The position numbers were made by a program, and so were the translations under genes. The notes under the pieces were generated by a model. It saw nothing but the letters and a program-made list of their open reading frames with translations, had not been told where the DNA came from and ran no database searches. This document shows, piece by piece, positions 1 through 9,456 of a stretch of 64,000 nucleotides of DNA. The stretch spans positions 45,589-109,588 of the forward strand of contig CAVUUF010000022.1 in the NCBI GenBank assembly GCA_963744575.1. The letters are read 5' to 3'. How positions within the stretch are numbered: position 1 is the stretch's first letter; each line of letters begins with the position of its first letter. The DNA comes from Palsa-504 sp963744575. Lineage in GTDB: Bacteria; Actinomycetota; Actinomycetes; Streptosporangiales; Streptosporangiaceae.

Positions 1-795
1 GCCCAGCGGGTAGGTCGGCACGCCGACGTACTTCAGCCCGGACGCGAAGATCACGAAGGTGATGGCCGGCCTGATGTACCGGTCCGGCGCCCGCGACGAC
101 AGCAGCGACCCGACCAGCACCGCGGGCACGCTGCCCACGATGATCGAGGCGGTCACGCCGAACTCGACGTGCCCGAAGGTCAGCGCGCCGAGGGCGGCCG
201 CCGCGGTGAGCGGGACCGCCTGCGTCAGGTCGGTGCCGACCAGCTGGCCCGCGGACAGCAGCGGGTAGGCAAACAGCAACAGGATGATCATCAGCGAGCC
301 CGAGCCGACCGAGGTGATCCCGACGATCAGCCCGCCGGCCATGCCGATCAGCACGGTCGGCACCGGGCGGATCGTCACCTCCGCGATCTGCGCGGTGCGC
401 ACCAGGCCCGACCGGCGGTCCAGCAGGTAGCGCAGCACCATGGCCGCCGCGCCGGCCAGCAGCGCCGCGCCCAGCGCGATCTCCACGTTCTGCTGGCCGG
501 CTTTACTAGCCATCTCGCGCAGGATGAACGCGCCGAGGAACGCCATCGGCACCGAGCCGAGCGCCATCCAGCCGACCAGCCGCAGGTTCACCGTGCCCTT
601 GTGCAGGTGGACCGCCGCGCCGACCGGCCGCATGACCACGGCGGCGACCAGGTCGCTGGAGATGGCCGCGGCGGGCTTGACCGAGAACAGCAGGATGAGC
701 ATCGGGGTCATCAGCGCGCCGCCGCCGGCGCCGGTCAGGCCGACCAGCAGTCCCACCACCGCGCTGCCGAGGACGACATAGAGGCTGAGCCCCAT
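1..795 (-). CDS. TauE/SafE-family sulfite/anion exporter (partial, C-terminus beyond window)
   Basis: The minus-strand frame is open from an ATG at 795 to the window edge, about 265 codons with no stop, so the 3' end is missing. The product begins MGLSLYVVLGSAVVGLLVG and has alternating hydrophobic segments. It carries the family's repeated glycine-rich turns: LTGAGGGALMTPML near residue 20 and GITSVGSGSLMI near residue 160, the two halves of the TauE/SafE inverted repeat. The family consists of polytopic membrane exporters of sulfite, organosulfonates or related anions, but the substrate cannot be read here. The gene is divergent from the LigD ligase gene, and the AT-rich stretch around 840-870 probably holds the promoters. 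Confidence 0.85.
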   Translation of the reverse strand, partial: MGLSLYVVLGSAVVGLLVGLTGAGGGALMTPMLILLFSVKPAAAISSDLVAAVVMRPVGAAVHLHKGTVNLRLVGWMALGSVPMAFLGAFILREMASKAGQQNVEIALGAALLAGAAAMVLRYLLDRRSGLVRTAQIAEVTIRPVPTVLIGMAGGLIVGITSVGSGSLMIILLLFAYPLLSAGQLVGTDLTQAVPLTAAAALGALTFGHVEFGVTASIIVGSVPAVLVGSLLSSRAPDRYIRPAITFVIFASGLKYVGVPTYPLG

Positions 796-955
796 CCGGT
801 GCTCCCTTCGCCGTGATCCGTAGTTCCTCACATTCCCGACTACCTTAATTTACAACTAGGCAAAGTCGGAAACAGCCGTAAAATCCCAGGTCATTTGATC
901 CGAACGGGCCGGGCTGCCCGTTCTCCCGCCGGCTAACCGGGGTAAACCGGATGAC

Positions 956-2392
956 GTGGACGCGGACAAGCTGCAGCCATACCGGGACAAGCGCGACCCG
1001 GCCCGCACCCCCGAGCCCGTGCCCGCCGCTGGGCCGGCTGGGACCGGGGGGCCGGACGGCGGGACGTTCGTCATCCAGGAGCACCACGCCCGCCGGCTGC
1101 ACTGGGACTTCCGGCTCGAGCGCGACGGGGTGCTGGTGTCCTGGGCGGTACCGAAGGGCATGCCGGACGACCCGGCCGTCAACCACCTGGCCGTGCACAC
1201 CGAGGACCACCCGCTGGAGTACGGCGCGTTCGAGGGGCAGATCCCGCGGGGGGAGTACGGCGCCGGTTCGGTCACCATCTGGGACGCCGGCCGTTACGAG
1301 ACGGTGAAGTGGGCCAGCAACGAGGTCAAGGTCAGGCTGCACGGGCAACGGGTCACCGGGGGCTACACGCTGTTCCAGACCGGGGGGAAACAGTGGATGA
1401 TCCACCGGGAGCGTCTGCCGCTGCCCGCCGGGCTGCGGCCCATGCTGGCCGGGTCCTTCAGCACGCCGCCGCGGGACGAGGCGAACTGGGCGCTGGAGAT
1501 GAAGTGGGATGGGGTGCGGGCGCTGGCCTTCGTCGAACGCGGCCAGGTCCGGCTCATGTCGCGGACCGAACGCGACATCACCGTGGCCTACCCCGAGCTG
1601 GCGGCCCTGGGCCACGCCACCGGCCACAAACAGCTGCTGCTTGACGGGGAGATCGTGGTGTTCGGCGCGGGCGGCTGGCCCGAGTTCGAGGCGCTCCAGC
1701 CCCGCATGCACGTCAGCGACGCCGGCCAGGCCCGGCTGCTGGCCGGCCATAACCCCGTCACCTACCTGGTGTTCGACCTGCTCCAGCTGGACGGCAAACC
1801 GCTGCTCGAGGAGGAGTACCGGCACCGCCGCGCGCGCCTGGAGTCGCTCGGCCTCGCCGGTCCCTGCTGGCAGACCCCGCCGTCGTTTCCCGCCGAGGAC
1901 TTCGCGGCGGTGCGGGCCGTCTCGGTCGAACACGGCATGGAAGGCGTGGTCGCGAAGCGGCTCAACTCGAGGTACCTGCCCGGGACGCGGACCGACCAGT
2001 GGCGCAAGATCAAGAACCACCTCCGCCAGGAGGCCGTGGTGGCCGGCTACAAGCCGGGCCAGGGCAACCGCACCGGCCTGGTCGGGTCGCTGCTGGTCGG
2101 GGTGCACGACGAAGCCGGGCGGCTGATCTACGCTGGGCACGTGGGCACCGGCTTCACCGCCGAGACGCTGCGCATGCTGCGGGGACGGCTGGAGCCGCTG
2201 CGCCGCCCGGACTCCCCGTTCGACGAGCCGGTGCCACCGGAGCATGCCCGCACCGCGGTCTGGGTAGAGCCAGCGCTGGTGATCGAGGTGTTTTTCGACA
2301 GGTGGACCAGGGCCGGCCGGATGCGCGCGCCGGTGTACAAGGGCCTGCGCGACGACAAGGACCCCGCGGATGTGGTCCGGGAGCGGTCGTGA
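956..2392 (+). CDS. ligD: ATP-dependent DNA ligase with N-terminal LigD 3'-phosphoesterase domain
   Basis: Non-homologous end-joining ligase of 478 aa. Residues about 38-150 form the LigD 3'-phosphoesterase domain, with the conserved EHHARRLHWDFRLE (His/His/Asp metal site) and PRGEYGAGSV. Residues about 160-475 form the nucleotidyltransferase ligase: LEMKWDGVRAL contains the KxDG-type adenylation lysine, LLDGEIVV, a motif around GMEGVVAKR and a C-terminal OB-like part. The start is GTG at 956, because an earlier ATG at 951 is out of frame. The TGA stop overlaps the GTG start of the polymerase gene by four bases, so the two are translationally coupled. The usual Pol-PE-Lig protein is therefore split here. 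No ku gene is visible in the window. Confidence 0.93.
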   Translation: MDADKLQPYRDKRDPARTPEPVPAAGPAGTGGPDGGTFVIQEHHARRLHWDFRLERDGVLVSWAVPKGMPDDPAVNHLAVHTEDHPLEYGAFEGQIPRGEYGAGSVTIWDAGRYETVKWASNEVKVRLHGQRVTGGYTLFQTGGKQWMIHRERLPLPAGLRPMLAGSFSTPPRDEANWALEMKWDGVRALAFVERGQVRLMSRTERDITVAYPELAALGHATGHKQLLLDGEIVVFGAGGWPEFEALQPRMHVSDAGQARLLAGHNPVTYLVFDLLQLDGKPLLEEEYRHRRARLESLGLAGPCWQTPPSFPAEDFAAVRAVSVEHGMEGVVAKRLNSRYLPGTRTDQWRKIKNHLRQEAVVAGYKPGQGNRTGLVGSLLVGVHDEAGRLIYAGHVGTGFTAETLRMLRGRLEPLRRPDSPFDEPVPPEHARTAVWVEPALVIEVFFDRWTRAGRMRAPVYKGLRDDKDPADVVRERS

Positions 2393-3285
2393 GCGGCGCC
2401 GACGCCAAGGTCGCCGTCCAGGTGGACGGACGGACGCTGACGCTGACCAACCTGGCCAAGGTGCTGTACCCGGACGCCGGGTTCACCAAGGCCGAGGTGC
2501 TCGACTACTACCAGCGGGTGGCGCCGGTGCTGCTGCCGCACATCGCGGGCCGCCCGCTGACGCTGAAGCGCTACCCGGAGGGCGTGGACGGCGAGGCCTT
2601 CTTCCAGAAGCACGTCACTGCGCACCGCCCGGACTGGATCCGGACCGCCCGGGTCGATTCGGACAGTGCCCGGGCGCGCGGCCCCAGCGTGACCTACCTG
2701 GTGGTGGACGACCTGCCCGCGCTGATCTGGGCGGCCAACCTGGCCGGCCTGGAACTGCACGTCCCGATGTGGCGGCTGCCGCACGTCCGCCAGCCCGACC
2801 TGCTGGTCTTCGACCTCGACCCGGGGGCGCCCGCCAACATCGCGGACTGCTGCCGGGTGGCCTGCGACCTGCGGCCGATGCTGGCGGCGGACGGCCTCGC
2901 GCCGCTGGCCAAGACCTCAGGCGGCAAGGGGCTGCAGCTGTACGCGGCGGTCTCCGGGGTGACCTCGGAGCAGGCCAGCGACCGGGCCCGGGGGTACGCC
3001 GAACGGCTGGAACGCGAGCAGCCCCGCCGCGCCGTATCGCGGATGACCAGATCGCTGCGCACCGGCAAGGTGCTCATCGACTGGAGCCAGAACAACGGCT
3101 CCAAGACCACCGTCGCCCCCTACTCGCTGCGCGCCCGCCAGTTCCCGACCGTCTCCACCCCGGTCAGCTGGGACGAAGTGGAATCCTGCCGCCAGCCCCA
3201 GGACCTGTTCTTCACCGCCGGCGACGCCCTGGACCGCGTGGCCGAGCGCGGCGACCTGTTCGCCCCGCTGCTGGCCGGTTCCTGA
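2389..3285 (+). CDS. ligD-pol: LigD-type DNA/RNA primase-polymerase
   Basis: Stand-alone LigD polymerase domain (298 aa, AEP primase superfamily) that fills gaps and extends ends during NHEJ. Visible family signatures are LTLTNLAKVLYPDAGFTK at the N-terminus, RYPEGVDGEAFFQKH, LVFDLDPG (metal-binding aspartates), KTSGGKGLQLY and KVLIDWSQNN. The usual SGGKGLH motif reads SGGKGLQ, a modest change near the nucleotide-binding histidine. The start is the GTG at 2389 inside the ligase stop, and a longer open frame upstream is a shadow of the ligase gene. It converges on prpE with only three bases between the stops. Confidence 0.92.
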   Translation: MSGADAKVAVQVDGRTLTLTNLAKVLYPDAGFTKAEVLDYYQRVAPVLLPHIAGRPLTLKRYPEGVDGEAFFQKHVTAHRPDWIRTARVDSDSARARGPSVTYLVVDDLPALIWAANLAGLELHVPMWRLPHVRQPDLLVFDLDPGAPANIADCCRVACDLRPMLAADGLAPLAKTSGGKGLQLYAAVSGVTSEQASDRARGYAERLEREQPRRAVSRMTRSLRTGKVLIDWSQNNGSKTTVAPYSLRARQFPTVSTPVSWDEVESCRQPQDLFFTAGDALDRVAERGDLFAPLLAGS

Positions 3286-3288
3286 CGC

Positions 3289-5172
3289 TTACCCTTCCGC
3301 GGACAGGACGGGGCGCAGCGCGTCCAGCACCGCGGGGTCCTCGATGGTGGACGGGACGGGTTCGTCCGCGCCGTCGGCGATGCCGCGCATGGTCTTGCGG
3401 AGGATCTTGCCGGACCGGGTCTTGGGCAGCCCGGCCACCACGTCGACCCGTTTCAGCGCGGCCACCGGCCCGATCCGGTCGCGGACGAGCTGGACGAGTT
3501 CGGCCGACACGGCGGCGGGCTCGGTGCCGACCCCGGCCTTGAGCACCACGAACCCGCGCGGGACCTGGCCCTTGAACTCGTCGTGCACCCCGATCACCGC
3601 GCATTCGGCCACGGCGGGATGGCTGGCCAGCACCTCTTCCATCTGCCCGGTGGACAGCCGGTGGCCGGCCACGTTGATGACGTCGTCGATGCGGCCCATC
3701 ACGTACAGGTAGCCGTCGCCGTCGCGGTACCCGCCGTCGCCGGTGGTGTAGAAGCCCGGGTGGGCCGACAGGTAGGACCCGACGAACCGCTCGTCGTCGT
3801 GCCACAAGGTGGGCAGGCAGCCCGGCGGCAGCGGCAGCCGCACCGCGATCTCGCCGGTCTTGCCGGGCTTGGCCTCGGTGCCGTCGGCGTTCAGGATGCG
3901 GACGTCATAGCCGGGCACCGGCATGGTGGGCGACCCGGCCTTGGTCGGCATCGGGTCCAGGCCCATCAGGTCGGCGGCGATCGCCCAGCCGGTCTCGGTC
4001 TGCCACCAGTGATCGATGACCGGCACGCCGAGCAGTTCGCCGGCCCACCAGTAGGTCTCGGGATCGAGCCGCTCGCCGGCCAGGAACAGGTACCGCAGGC
4101 CGGACCGGTCGTACCGGCGGGCCAGTTCGCCGTCCGGATCCTCCTTCTTGATGGCCCGGAACGCGGTTGGCGCGGTGAACAGCGCCTTGACCCGGTGCTG
4201 CTCGATGACGCGCCAGAACGCGCCCGCGTCGGGCGTGCCCACCGGCTTGCCCTCGTACAGCACGGTGGTGCACCCGGTCAGCAGCGGGGCGTAGACGACA
4301 TAGGAATGCCCGACCACCCAGCCCACGTCGGAGGCGGCCCAGAACACCTCGCCGGGCCCGGTGTCGTAGATGCTGGCCATGCTCCACCGCAGCGCGACCG
4401 CGTGGCCGCCGTTGTCCCGGACGACGCCCTTGGGCCTGGCCGTGGTGCCGGACGTGTACAGGATGTACAGCGGGTCCGTCGCCGCGACCGGGACGCAGTC
4501 CGCGGGTCCGGCGGCGGCCATGGCCTCGGTCCAGTCGACGTCGCGCCCGGCGGTCAGGGCCGCGGCCGCCTGCGGCCGCTGCAGGATCACGCAGTGGTCC
4601 GGCGTGCGGGTGGCCAGGTCGATGGCGCGGTCCAGGATCGGCTTGTACGGCACGACGCGGCTGACCTCGATGCCGCAGGAGGCGGAGACCACCGCCTTGG
4701 GCGCGGCGTCGTCGATCCGGGTGGCGAGTTCGGGTGCGGCGAAACCGCCGAACACCACCGAGTGGATCGCGCCGATCCGCGCGCACGCCAGCATGGCGAT
4801 CACGGCCTCGGGGATCATCGGCATGTAGACGATGACCCGGTCGCCGTGGCCCACCCCCAGGCCGCGCAGCACCCCGGCGAAGCGCGCGGTCTCGTCCCGC
4901 AGCTCCGCGTAGGTGTAGGTCCGCTGGCTGCCGGTCACCGGGCTGTCGTAGATCAGCGCGGCCTGCTCACCCCGGCCGTCGCGGACGTGCCGGTCCACCG
5001 CGTTGAAGCAGGTGTTCAGCACCCCGTCGGCGTACCAGCGATAGAACGGCGGATTCGAGGCGTCGAGCACCACGCTGGGCGCCTGGTACCAGTCGATGTC
5101 CCTGGCCGCGTCGGCCCAGAAGCCTTCGGGATCGGACAGGCTCCGGTCGAACTCTCGCGCGTAACGGCTCAT
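3289..5172 (-). CDS. prpE: Propionyl-CoA synthetase (acetyl-CoA synthetase family)
   Basis: AMP-forming acyl-CoA synthetase of 627 aa, full length. The N-terminus (YAREFDRSLSDPEGFW, IDWYQAPSVVLDASNPPFYRW, LNTCFNAVDRHV) is characteristic of the PrpE branch rather than Acs. The ATP loop reads YTSGTTARPKG (normally TTGKPKG). The C-terminal domain carries YTTGDGGYRDGDGYLYVMGR and PKTRSGKILRK with the catalytic lysine that is reversibly acetylated in this family. It activates propionate (and probably acetate) for the methylcitrate or methylmalonyl pathways, though none of those genes is in the window. The start is the ATG at 5172. Confidence 0.93.
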   Translation of the reverse strand: MSRYAREFDRSLSDPEGFWADAARDIDWYQAPSVVLDASNPPFYRWYADGVLNTCFNAVDRHVRDGRGEQAALIYDSPVTGSQRTYTYAELRDETARFAGVLRGLGVGHGDRVIVYMPMIPEAVIAMLACARIGAIHSVVFGGFAAPELATRIDDAAPKAVVSASCGIEVSRVVPYKPILDRAIDLATRTPDHCVILQRPQAAAALTAGRDVDWTEAMAAAGPADCVPVAATDPLYILYTSGTTARPKGVVRDNGGHAVALRWSMASIYDTGPGEVFWAASDVGWVVGHSYVVYAPLLTGCTTVLYEGKPVGTPDAGAFWRVIEQHRVKALFTAPTAFRAIKKEDPDGELARRYDRSGLRYLFLAGERLDPETYWWAGELLGVPVIDHWWQTETGWAIAADLMGLDPMPTKAGSPTMPVPGYDVRILNADGTEAKPGKTGEIAVRLPLPPGCLPTLWHDDERFVGSYLSAHPGFYTTGDGGYRDGDGYLYVMGRIDDVINVAGHRLSTGQMEEVLASHPAVAECAVIGVHDEFKGQVPRGFVVLKAGVGTEPAAVSAELVQLVRDRIGPVAALKRVDVVAGLPKTRSGKILRKTMRGIADGADEPVPSTIEDPAVLDALRPVLSAEG

Positions 5173-5248
5173 GATGAAACTCCCTCCTCCGATAGCGGTA
5201 CCAGGCCGGCGCCGTGCTTGGCTAGTACCCGAAGGTCCCGGCCCGCCG

Positions 5249-5803
5249 CTACCGGCCCGGGGTTCGCTCGGTGAGCAGCAGCAGGGCGTAGGCGGCCACG
5301 GTGGAGTCGTCGGTGATGAGGCCCTCGCCGATCATCTCCTCGAACCTGGCCCGGGGCACCCAGGCCTGGCGCATGTCCTGCTCCTCGGTCTCCCGCGCCG
5401 ACGGACCCGGCTCGAGCCCGGTGGCCAGGTAGAAGTGGCCGCCCTGGCTGGTGATGCCGTGCGCGCAGTGCAGGTAGCCGAGCCTGACCAGTTCCCGGGC
5501 GCGAAGACCGGTCTCCTGCGCGAGCTCGAGCCGGGCGAGTTCGGCCGGATCGCCGGACTGCCCGTGCGGGAACCCGCCCTGCGGGAACGACCAGGTGCGC
5601 CGCCCGATCGGGTAGCGGAACTCCTCGACCAGGTGGAAGCCGTCGTTTTCGGCCGGGATGACCAGCGCGAAATCGCGTTTCTCGACGAACGCGTAGGTGC
5701 CGCGGGAGCCGTCGCGCCGCTCGATCTCGTCCCGTCGCAGGCGCATCCAGTTGTCCTCGTAGACGACGCCGGACGCGAGCGTGCGGATATCCGGGGCGCC
5801 CAT
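5249..5803 (-). CDS. Nudix hydrolase with degenerate Nudix box
   Basis: 184-aa Nudix-fold protein resembling ADP-ribose pyrophosphatases: EKRDFALVIPAENDGFHLVEEFRYPIGRRTWSFPQGG precedes the box region. The box, roughly GQSGDPAELARLELAQETGL, departs from GX5EX7REUXEEXGU. The arginine position is Leu, one glutamate of the EE pair is Gln, and the spacing is off. Some metal-coordinating glutamates remain (LEL and QE), so activity may be altered rather than lost. It lies 76 bp beyond prpE on the same strand and could be co-transcribed. The substrate is unknown. Confidence 0.8.
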   Translation of the reverse strand: MGAPDIRTLASGVVYEDNWMRLRRDEIERRDGSRGTYAFVEKRDFALVIPAENDGFHLVEEFRYPIGRRTWSFPQGGFPHGQSGDPAELARLELAQETGLRARELVRLGYLHCAHGITSQGGHFYLATGLEPGPSARETEEQDMRQAWVPRARFEEMIGEGLITDDSTVAAYALLLLTERTPGR

Positions 5804-6063
5804 CCGTTACCGGGCTGCCTGGCCCGCGGCGGGCACTACGGTTTCGCTCCTGTTGGTCACGCGGAATCCTCGCCATGAGTCGCATCAGGCCGCGGGAAAA
5901 TGCCACGCCAACCGCCCGGCCGCCGTCGTGGCAGGTCTCATTCTGCCGCATCAGGAGTTAACCGGCGGGCGCATGGGCGAGATCTGGCCCGTGTCGTCAC
6001 TGGTTGCGACCGGGGCTGGAATCCCGGCGCGGCGTTGTCGGTCCCGGTCCTTACCATCACCCC

Positions 6064-6834
6064 ATGCCCCAGACCGTGCGCGATCCCTGGGCCGTCCTGC
6101 GCCGGCGGCTCCGCCTGTACCCGCCGGAGCCGGCGGGCCGCCCGGGCATCTGCGCCGTCTGCCGCGGCCCGGCCCGGCCGGGGTTCGCGCGCTGCTATCA
6201 GTGCGCCCGGCACGACCTGCTCGGCCCGGGCCTGCTCGCCGACGCGGTCGTGCCCGTCTCCTACGCGGTCAAGGGCACCGCGTTCGCGGCCGACCTGTGG
6301 CGGTACAAGTCCTGGCCGGCGCCGGGGGCCGCCGCGCGGACGTCGCTGCTGGTCTTGCTGCTCGCCTTCCTGCACGATCACGGTGGCTGCGTGTGGCGGC
6401 AGGCGGGCATGCCGCCGCCGGACCGCCTGGCCGTGGTGCCGACCGGCTGCGGCCGCCCGGGGACCCACCCGCTGCTCGAGCTGTCCGCCCGCTACCTGCG
6501 GCTGCCGGTGACCCGGCTGGTCATCAGGCCGGGCGAGCAGGGCCGCGACCCGAACGAGAACAGATTTTCAGCCGAACGGACCGGGCCGGGAGCCTCGGTG
6601 CTGCTGCTTGACGACACCTGGGTGTCGGGTGCCAGCGCCCAGTCCGCCGCGGCCGCGCTCAAGCGGGCGGGCGCCCGGCGCGTCGCGGTCGTCGTGCTCG
6701 GCCGTCACCTCGACCCAGCCGACCGGCGGGGCGGCCCGCTGGCCGCCCGGCTGGCGCCGGCCGCCTACGACCCGGCGGCATGCGCCGTCCACGCCCGTCC
6801 GGGCCCCGCGGAAGGCCCTAAGCTGGAACGGTGA
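6064..6834 (+). CDS. ComF-like phosphoribosyltransferase-domain protein
   Basis: 256-aa protein with an N-terminal Cys cluster ([18 protein letters not shown], residues about 30-47) like the zinc ribbon of ComF proteins. The C-terminal part is a type I phosphoribosyltransferase, with the PRPP loop visible as [13 protein letters not shown] near residue 180. I chose ATG 6064 because it lies just before the conserved part; the frame is open to an ATG at 6004. ComF relatives are linked to DNA uptake or phosphoribosyl chemistry, but the substrate is not known. The stop overlaps the nth start by four bases, which ties it to the nth-nudL-marP run. Confidence 0.75.
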   Translation: MPQTVRDPWAVLRRRLRLYPPEPAGRPGICAVCRGPARPGFARCYQCARHDLLGPGLLADAVVPVSYAVKGTAFAADLWRYKSWPAPGAAARTSLLVLLLAFLHDHGGCVWRQAGMPPPDRLAVVPTGCGRPGTHPLLELSARYLRLPVTRLVIRPGEQGRDPNENRFSAERTGPGASVLLLDDTWVSGASAQSAAAALKRAGARRVAVVVLGRHLDPADRRGGPLAARLAPAAYDPAACAVHARPGPAEGPKLER

Positions 6835-7538
6835 CCGCCGAGCCCCCCTCGCATACCGCGCTGGTCAGGCGCGCCCGCCGGATCGCCCGCGAGCTGGCCG
6901 TGCTCTATCCGGACGTGTACACCGAGCTGAACTTCTCCACCCCGCTCGAGCTGCTCGTGGCGACGATCCTGTCCGCGCAGGCCACCGACAAGCAGGTCAA
7001 CCTGGTGACCCCGACGCTGTTCGCGCGGTACCCGGCGGCCGCGGACTACGCGGCCGCCGACCGCGGCGAGCTGGAGAAGATCATCCAGTCGACCGGCTTC
7101 TACCACGCCAAGGCCAACAGCCTGATCGGCCTGGGGCAGGCGCTGTGCGAGCGGTTCGGCGGCGAGGTGCCGCCGCGGCTGAAGGACCTGGTCACCCTGC
7201 CCGGCGTGGGCCGGAAGACCGCGAACGTGGTGCTCGGCAACGCCTTCGGCATCCCCGGCATCACGGTGGACACGCACTTCGGGCGGCTGGCCAGGCGCTT
7301 CGGCTGGACCACGGAAACCGACCCGGTGAAGGTCGAGGCCGAGGTGGCCACGCTCATCCCGCGCAAGGAGTGGACGGACCTGTCGCAGCGGATGATCTGG
7401 CACGGGCGGCGGGTCTGCCACGCGCGCCGGCCCGCCTGCGGCGCGTGCGGCCTGGCCCGGCTCTGCCCCTCCTACGGCGAGGGCCCGACCGATCCCGAGG
7501 TGGCCGCCAAGCTCGTCAGATCCGGCCCGTTCTCGTGA
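6831..7538 (+). CDS. nth: Endonuclease III (bifunctional DNA glycosylase/AP lyase)
   Basis: 235-aa base-excision-repair enzyme that removes oxidised pyrimidines and cleaves at AP sites. The helix-hairpin-helix is [14 protein letters not shown] with the catalytic lysine, and the catalytic aspartate follows in ITVDTHFGR. The [4Fe-4S] loop has the exact family spacing C-x6-C-x2-C-x5-C ([17 protein letters not shown]). The start is GTG 6831, overlapping the upstream stop, and its own TGA overlaps the GTG of the next gene. In M. tuberculosis nth sits in the same cluster with a Nudix gene and marP. Confidence 0.96.
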   Translation: MTAEPPSHTALVRRARRIARELAVLYPDVYTELNFSTPLELLVATILSAQATDKQVNLVTPTLFARYPAAADYAAADRGELEKIIQSTGFYHAKANSLIGLGQALCERFGGEVPPRLKDLVTLPGVGRKTANVVLGNAFGIPGITVDTHFGRLARRFGWTTETDPVKVEAEVATLIPRKEWTDLSQRMIWHGRRVCHARRPACGACGLARLCPSYGEGPTDPEVAAKLVRSGPFS

Positions 7539-8161
7539 CCCCGGGCTGCGAGCCGGCGCCAGCCTGGCTGCGCGAGCTGGCGGCCGCGGCCGAGACGATG
7601 GAGATATCCCCGCGGCTCCTGCCGCCCGCCACCGGCGGCCGCGAGTCGGCCGTGCTGATCCTGTTCGGCGACGGACCGGGCGGTCCCGACCTGCTGTTCA
7701 TCCAGCGCAGCGAGGGCCTGCGGCTGCACGCCGGGCAGCCGGCCTTCCCCGGCGGCGCCATCGACGCCGGGGACGGCGGACCGGTCGGGGCCGCGCTGCG
7801 GGAGGCGGTCGAGGAGGTCGGCCTCGACCCGGACGGCGTGGCCGTGCTCGGGACCCTGCCCGAGGTCTTCATCCCGCGGACGGGATTCCGGGTGGTGCCG
7901 GTGCTGGCCTGGTGGCGGCGGCCGTCCGCGGTCGCGGCGGTCGACGCGGGCGAGGTGGCCGCGGTCGAGCGGATCGGCGTGGCCGAGCTGGGCGATCCCG
8001 CCGCGCGCCTGATGGTGCGGGTGCCCGACGGGCGGACCAGCCCCGCCTTCCGGGTCCGGGGCATGCTGATCTGGGGCTTCACCGCCGCGCTGGTCGACCG
8101 CCTGCTCGCCCTGGGCGGCTGGGAGAAGCCCTGGGACGCCACCGTGGTGCAGGACTTGTGA
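7535..8161 (+). CDS. CoA-pyrophosphatase-type Nudix hydrolase
   Basis: 208-aa protein with an intact Nudix box ([20 protein letters not shown] then AVEEVGL). The upstream [14 protein letters not shown] is the signature of the NudL/UPF0035 branch, which hydrolyses CoA and acyl-CoA. GTG 7535 is taken as the start because it lies in the nth stop codon (GTGA) and precedes the first conserved segment; a longer open frame back to 6608 is a shadow of nth and comF. No thioredoxin-like gene lies between nth and this gene, unlike the mycobacterial arrangement. Confidence 0.88.
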   Translation: MTPGCEPAPAWLRELAAAAETMEISPRLLPPATGGRESAVLILFGDGPGGPDLLFIQRSEGLRLHAGQPAFPGGAIDAGDGGPVGAALREAVEEVGLDPDGVAVLGTLPEVFIPRTGFRVVPVLAWWRRPSAVAAVDAGEVAAVERIGVAELGDPAARLMVRVPDGRTSPAFRVRGMLIWGFTAALVDRLLALGGWEKPWDATVVQDL

Positions 8162-8208
8162 ATTCGCCGCCGGGCATGACGGCGGCGAAAACGCTATACG
8201 GTTAGGGC

Positions 8209-9405
8209 GTGCACGGTGACGTACTCGACCTCATCTTGATCGTGATCGTGGTCGCGTTCGCCGTGTCCGGGTACCGGCAGGGTTTCATCGTCGGCGTGCT
8301 CAGCTTCTTCGGCTTCGTGGGCGGCGCGCTGCTCGGCGCGGAGTTCGGCCCGAGCATCTCCCGGGCCCTGGTCGGCGGCCAGACGCAGCAGGATGTCATC
8401 GCCGTCGTGCTGCTGGTGAGCTTCGCCGTGCTCGGGCAGTTCATCGCGTCCACCATCGGCGCGGCCATGCGGTCCACGGTGACCTGGCGCTCGGCCACCG
8501 CCCTGGACTCGGTGGGCGGCGCCATCGTCAGCGTGGTCTCGGTGCTGCTGATCGCCTGGGTGGTCGGGTCGGTGCTGAACGGGTCCCCGTTCCCGGTGGT
8601 CGACCAGCAGGTGAACAACTCGCTGGCGCTGCAGACGCTCGACAAGTTCATGCCCTCGCCCGCCAAGACCATGTTCTCCGACTTCCGCCGGCTGCTGGCC
8701 AGCAACAGCACCTACGCCGAGGTGTTCAGCGGGATCGGCGCGGAGCACATCCTGTCCATCCCGGCGCCCGACCCATCCGTGCTGGACAGCGCGGGCGTGC
8801 GCGCGGCGCAGAGCCGGGTGGTCCGGGTGCAGGGGGTGGCGCCGAGCTGCCAGCGGTCCATCGAGGGCTCCGGCTTCGTCATCTCCTCCGACCACATCCT
8901 CACCAACGCCCACGTGGTGGCCGGGGCGACGCAGCAGCAGCAGATCACCACCCCGGACGGCCGGACGCTGCCGGCCACCGTCGTCTTCTACGACCCGCAG
9001 GTGGACGTGGCCGTCCTGTACGTGCCCCGGCTCGACCTGGCCCCGCTGCACTTCGCCGGGCAGGCCAACCCCGGCGACAACGCGGCCGTGGCGGGCTACC
9101 CGCTCGATGCCCCGAGCCTGCACGTCGTGCCGGCCAGGATCGGCGGCATCCAGAACGCGCAGGGCCCGAACATCTACCAGACGAGCACGGTGACCCGCCA
9201 GATCTACGAGATCAGGGCGGTGGTCGAGTCGGGTAACTCGGGCGGCCCGCTGCTGTCGTCCGACGGCACCGTCAACGGCGTCGTGTTCGCCGCCGCGGTC
9301 GGCGTGAACGACACCGGCTTCGCGCTCACCGCCGCACAGGTGGCCGCCGACGCCCAGATGGGGGCGAGCGCCACCGCCGCGGTCTCCACCGGCGAGTGCG
9401 ACTGA
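8209..9405 (+). CDS. marP: MarP-like membrane serine protease (CvpA + trypsin-like domain)
   Basis: 398 aa. Residues 1-125 contain four hydrophobic segments of the CvpA (colicin V production) family. Residues about 195-398 form a chymotrypsin-fold protease outside the membrane. The catalytic triad is visible: His235 (LTNAHVVAG), Asp266 (VDVAVLYV) and Ser344 (ESGNSGGPL). Cys214 and Cys397 frame the domain like the disulfide of mycobacterial MarP, whose triad is numbered almost identically. MarP is needed for acid and oxidative stress tolerance in M. tuberculosis; the same role here is inference. The start is GTG 8209. Confidence 0.93.
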   Translation: MHGDVLDLILIVIVVAFAVSGYRQGFIVGVLSFFGFVGGALLGAEFGPSISRALVGGQTQQDVIAVVLLVSFAVLGQFIASTIGAAMRSTVTWRSATALDSVGGAIVSVVSVLLIAWVVGSVLNGSPFPVVDQQVNNSLALQTLDKFMPSPAKTMFSDFRRLLASNSTYAEVFSGIGAEHILSIPAPDPSVLDSAGVRAAQSRVVRVQGVAPSCQRSIEGSGFVISSDHILTNAHVVAGATQQQQITTPDGRTLPATVVFYDPQVDVAVLYVPRLDLAPLHFAGQANPGDNAAVAGYPLDAPSLHVVPARIGGIQNAQGPNIYQTSTVTRQIYEIRAVVESGNSGGPLLSSDGTVNGVVFAAAVGVNDTGFALTAAQVAADAQMGASATAAVSTGECD

Positions 9406-9456
9406 CGCCAGGCCGTCGAGGATGACGTCCAGGCCGTAGCCGAACTTGGCTGCCGG

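Noticed and set aside
169..816. Plus-strand ORF of 215 codons at the left edge
   Set aside because: His/Arg/Gln-rich shadow of the TauE/SafE gene, which is clearly coded on the minus strand.
845..2245. 466-codon minus-strand ORF over the ligase gene
   Set aside because: Composition is that of an antisense shadow; the plus strand has the ligase and phosphoesterase motifs.
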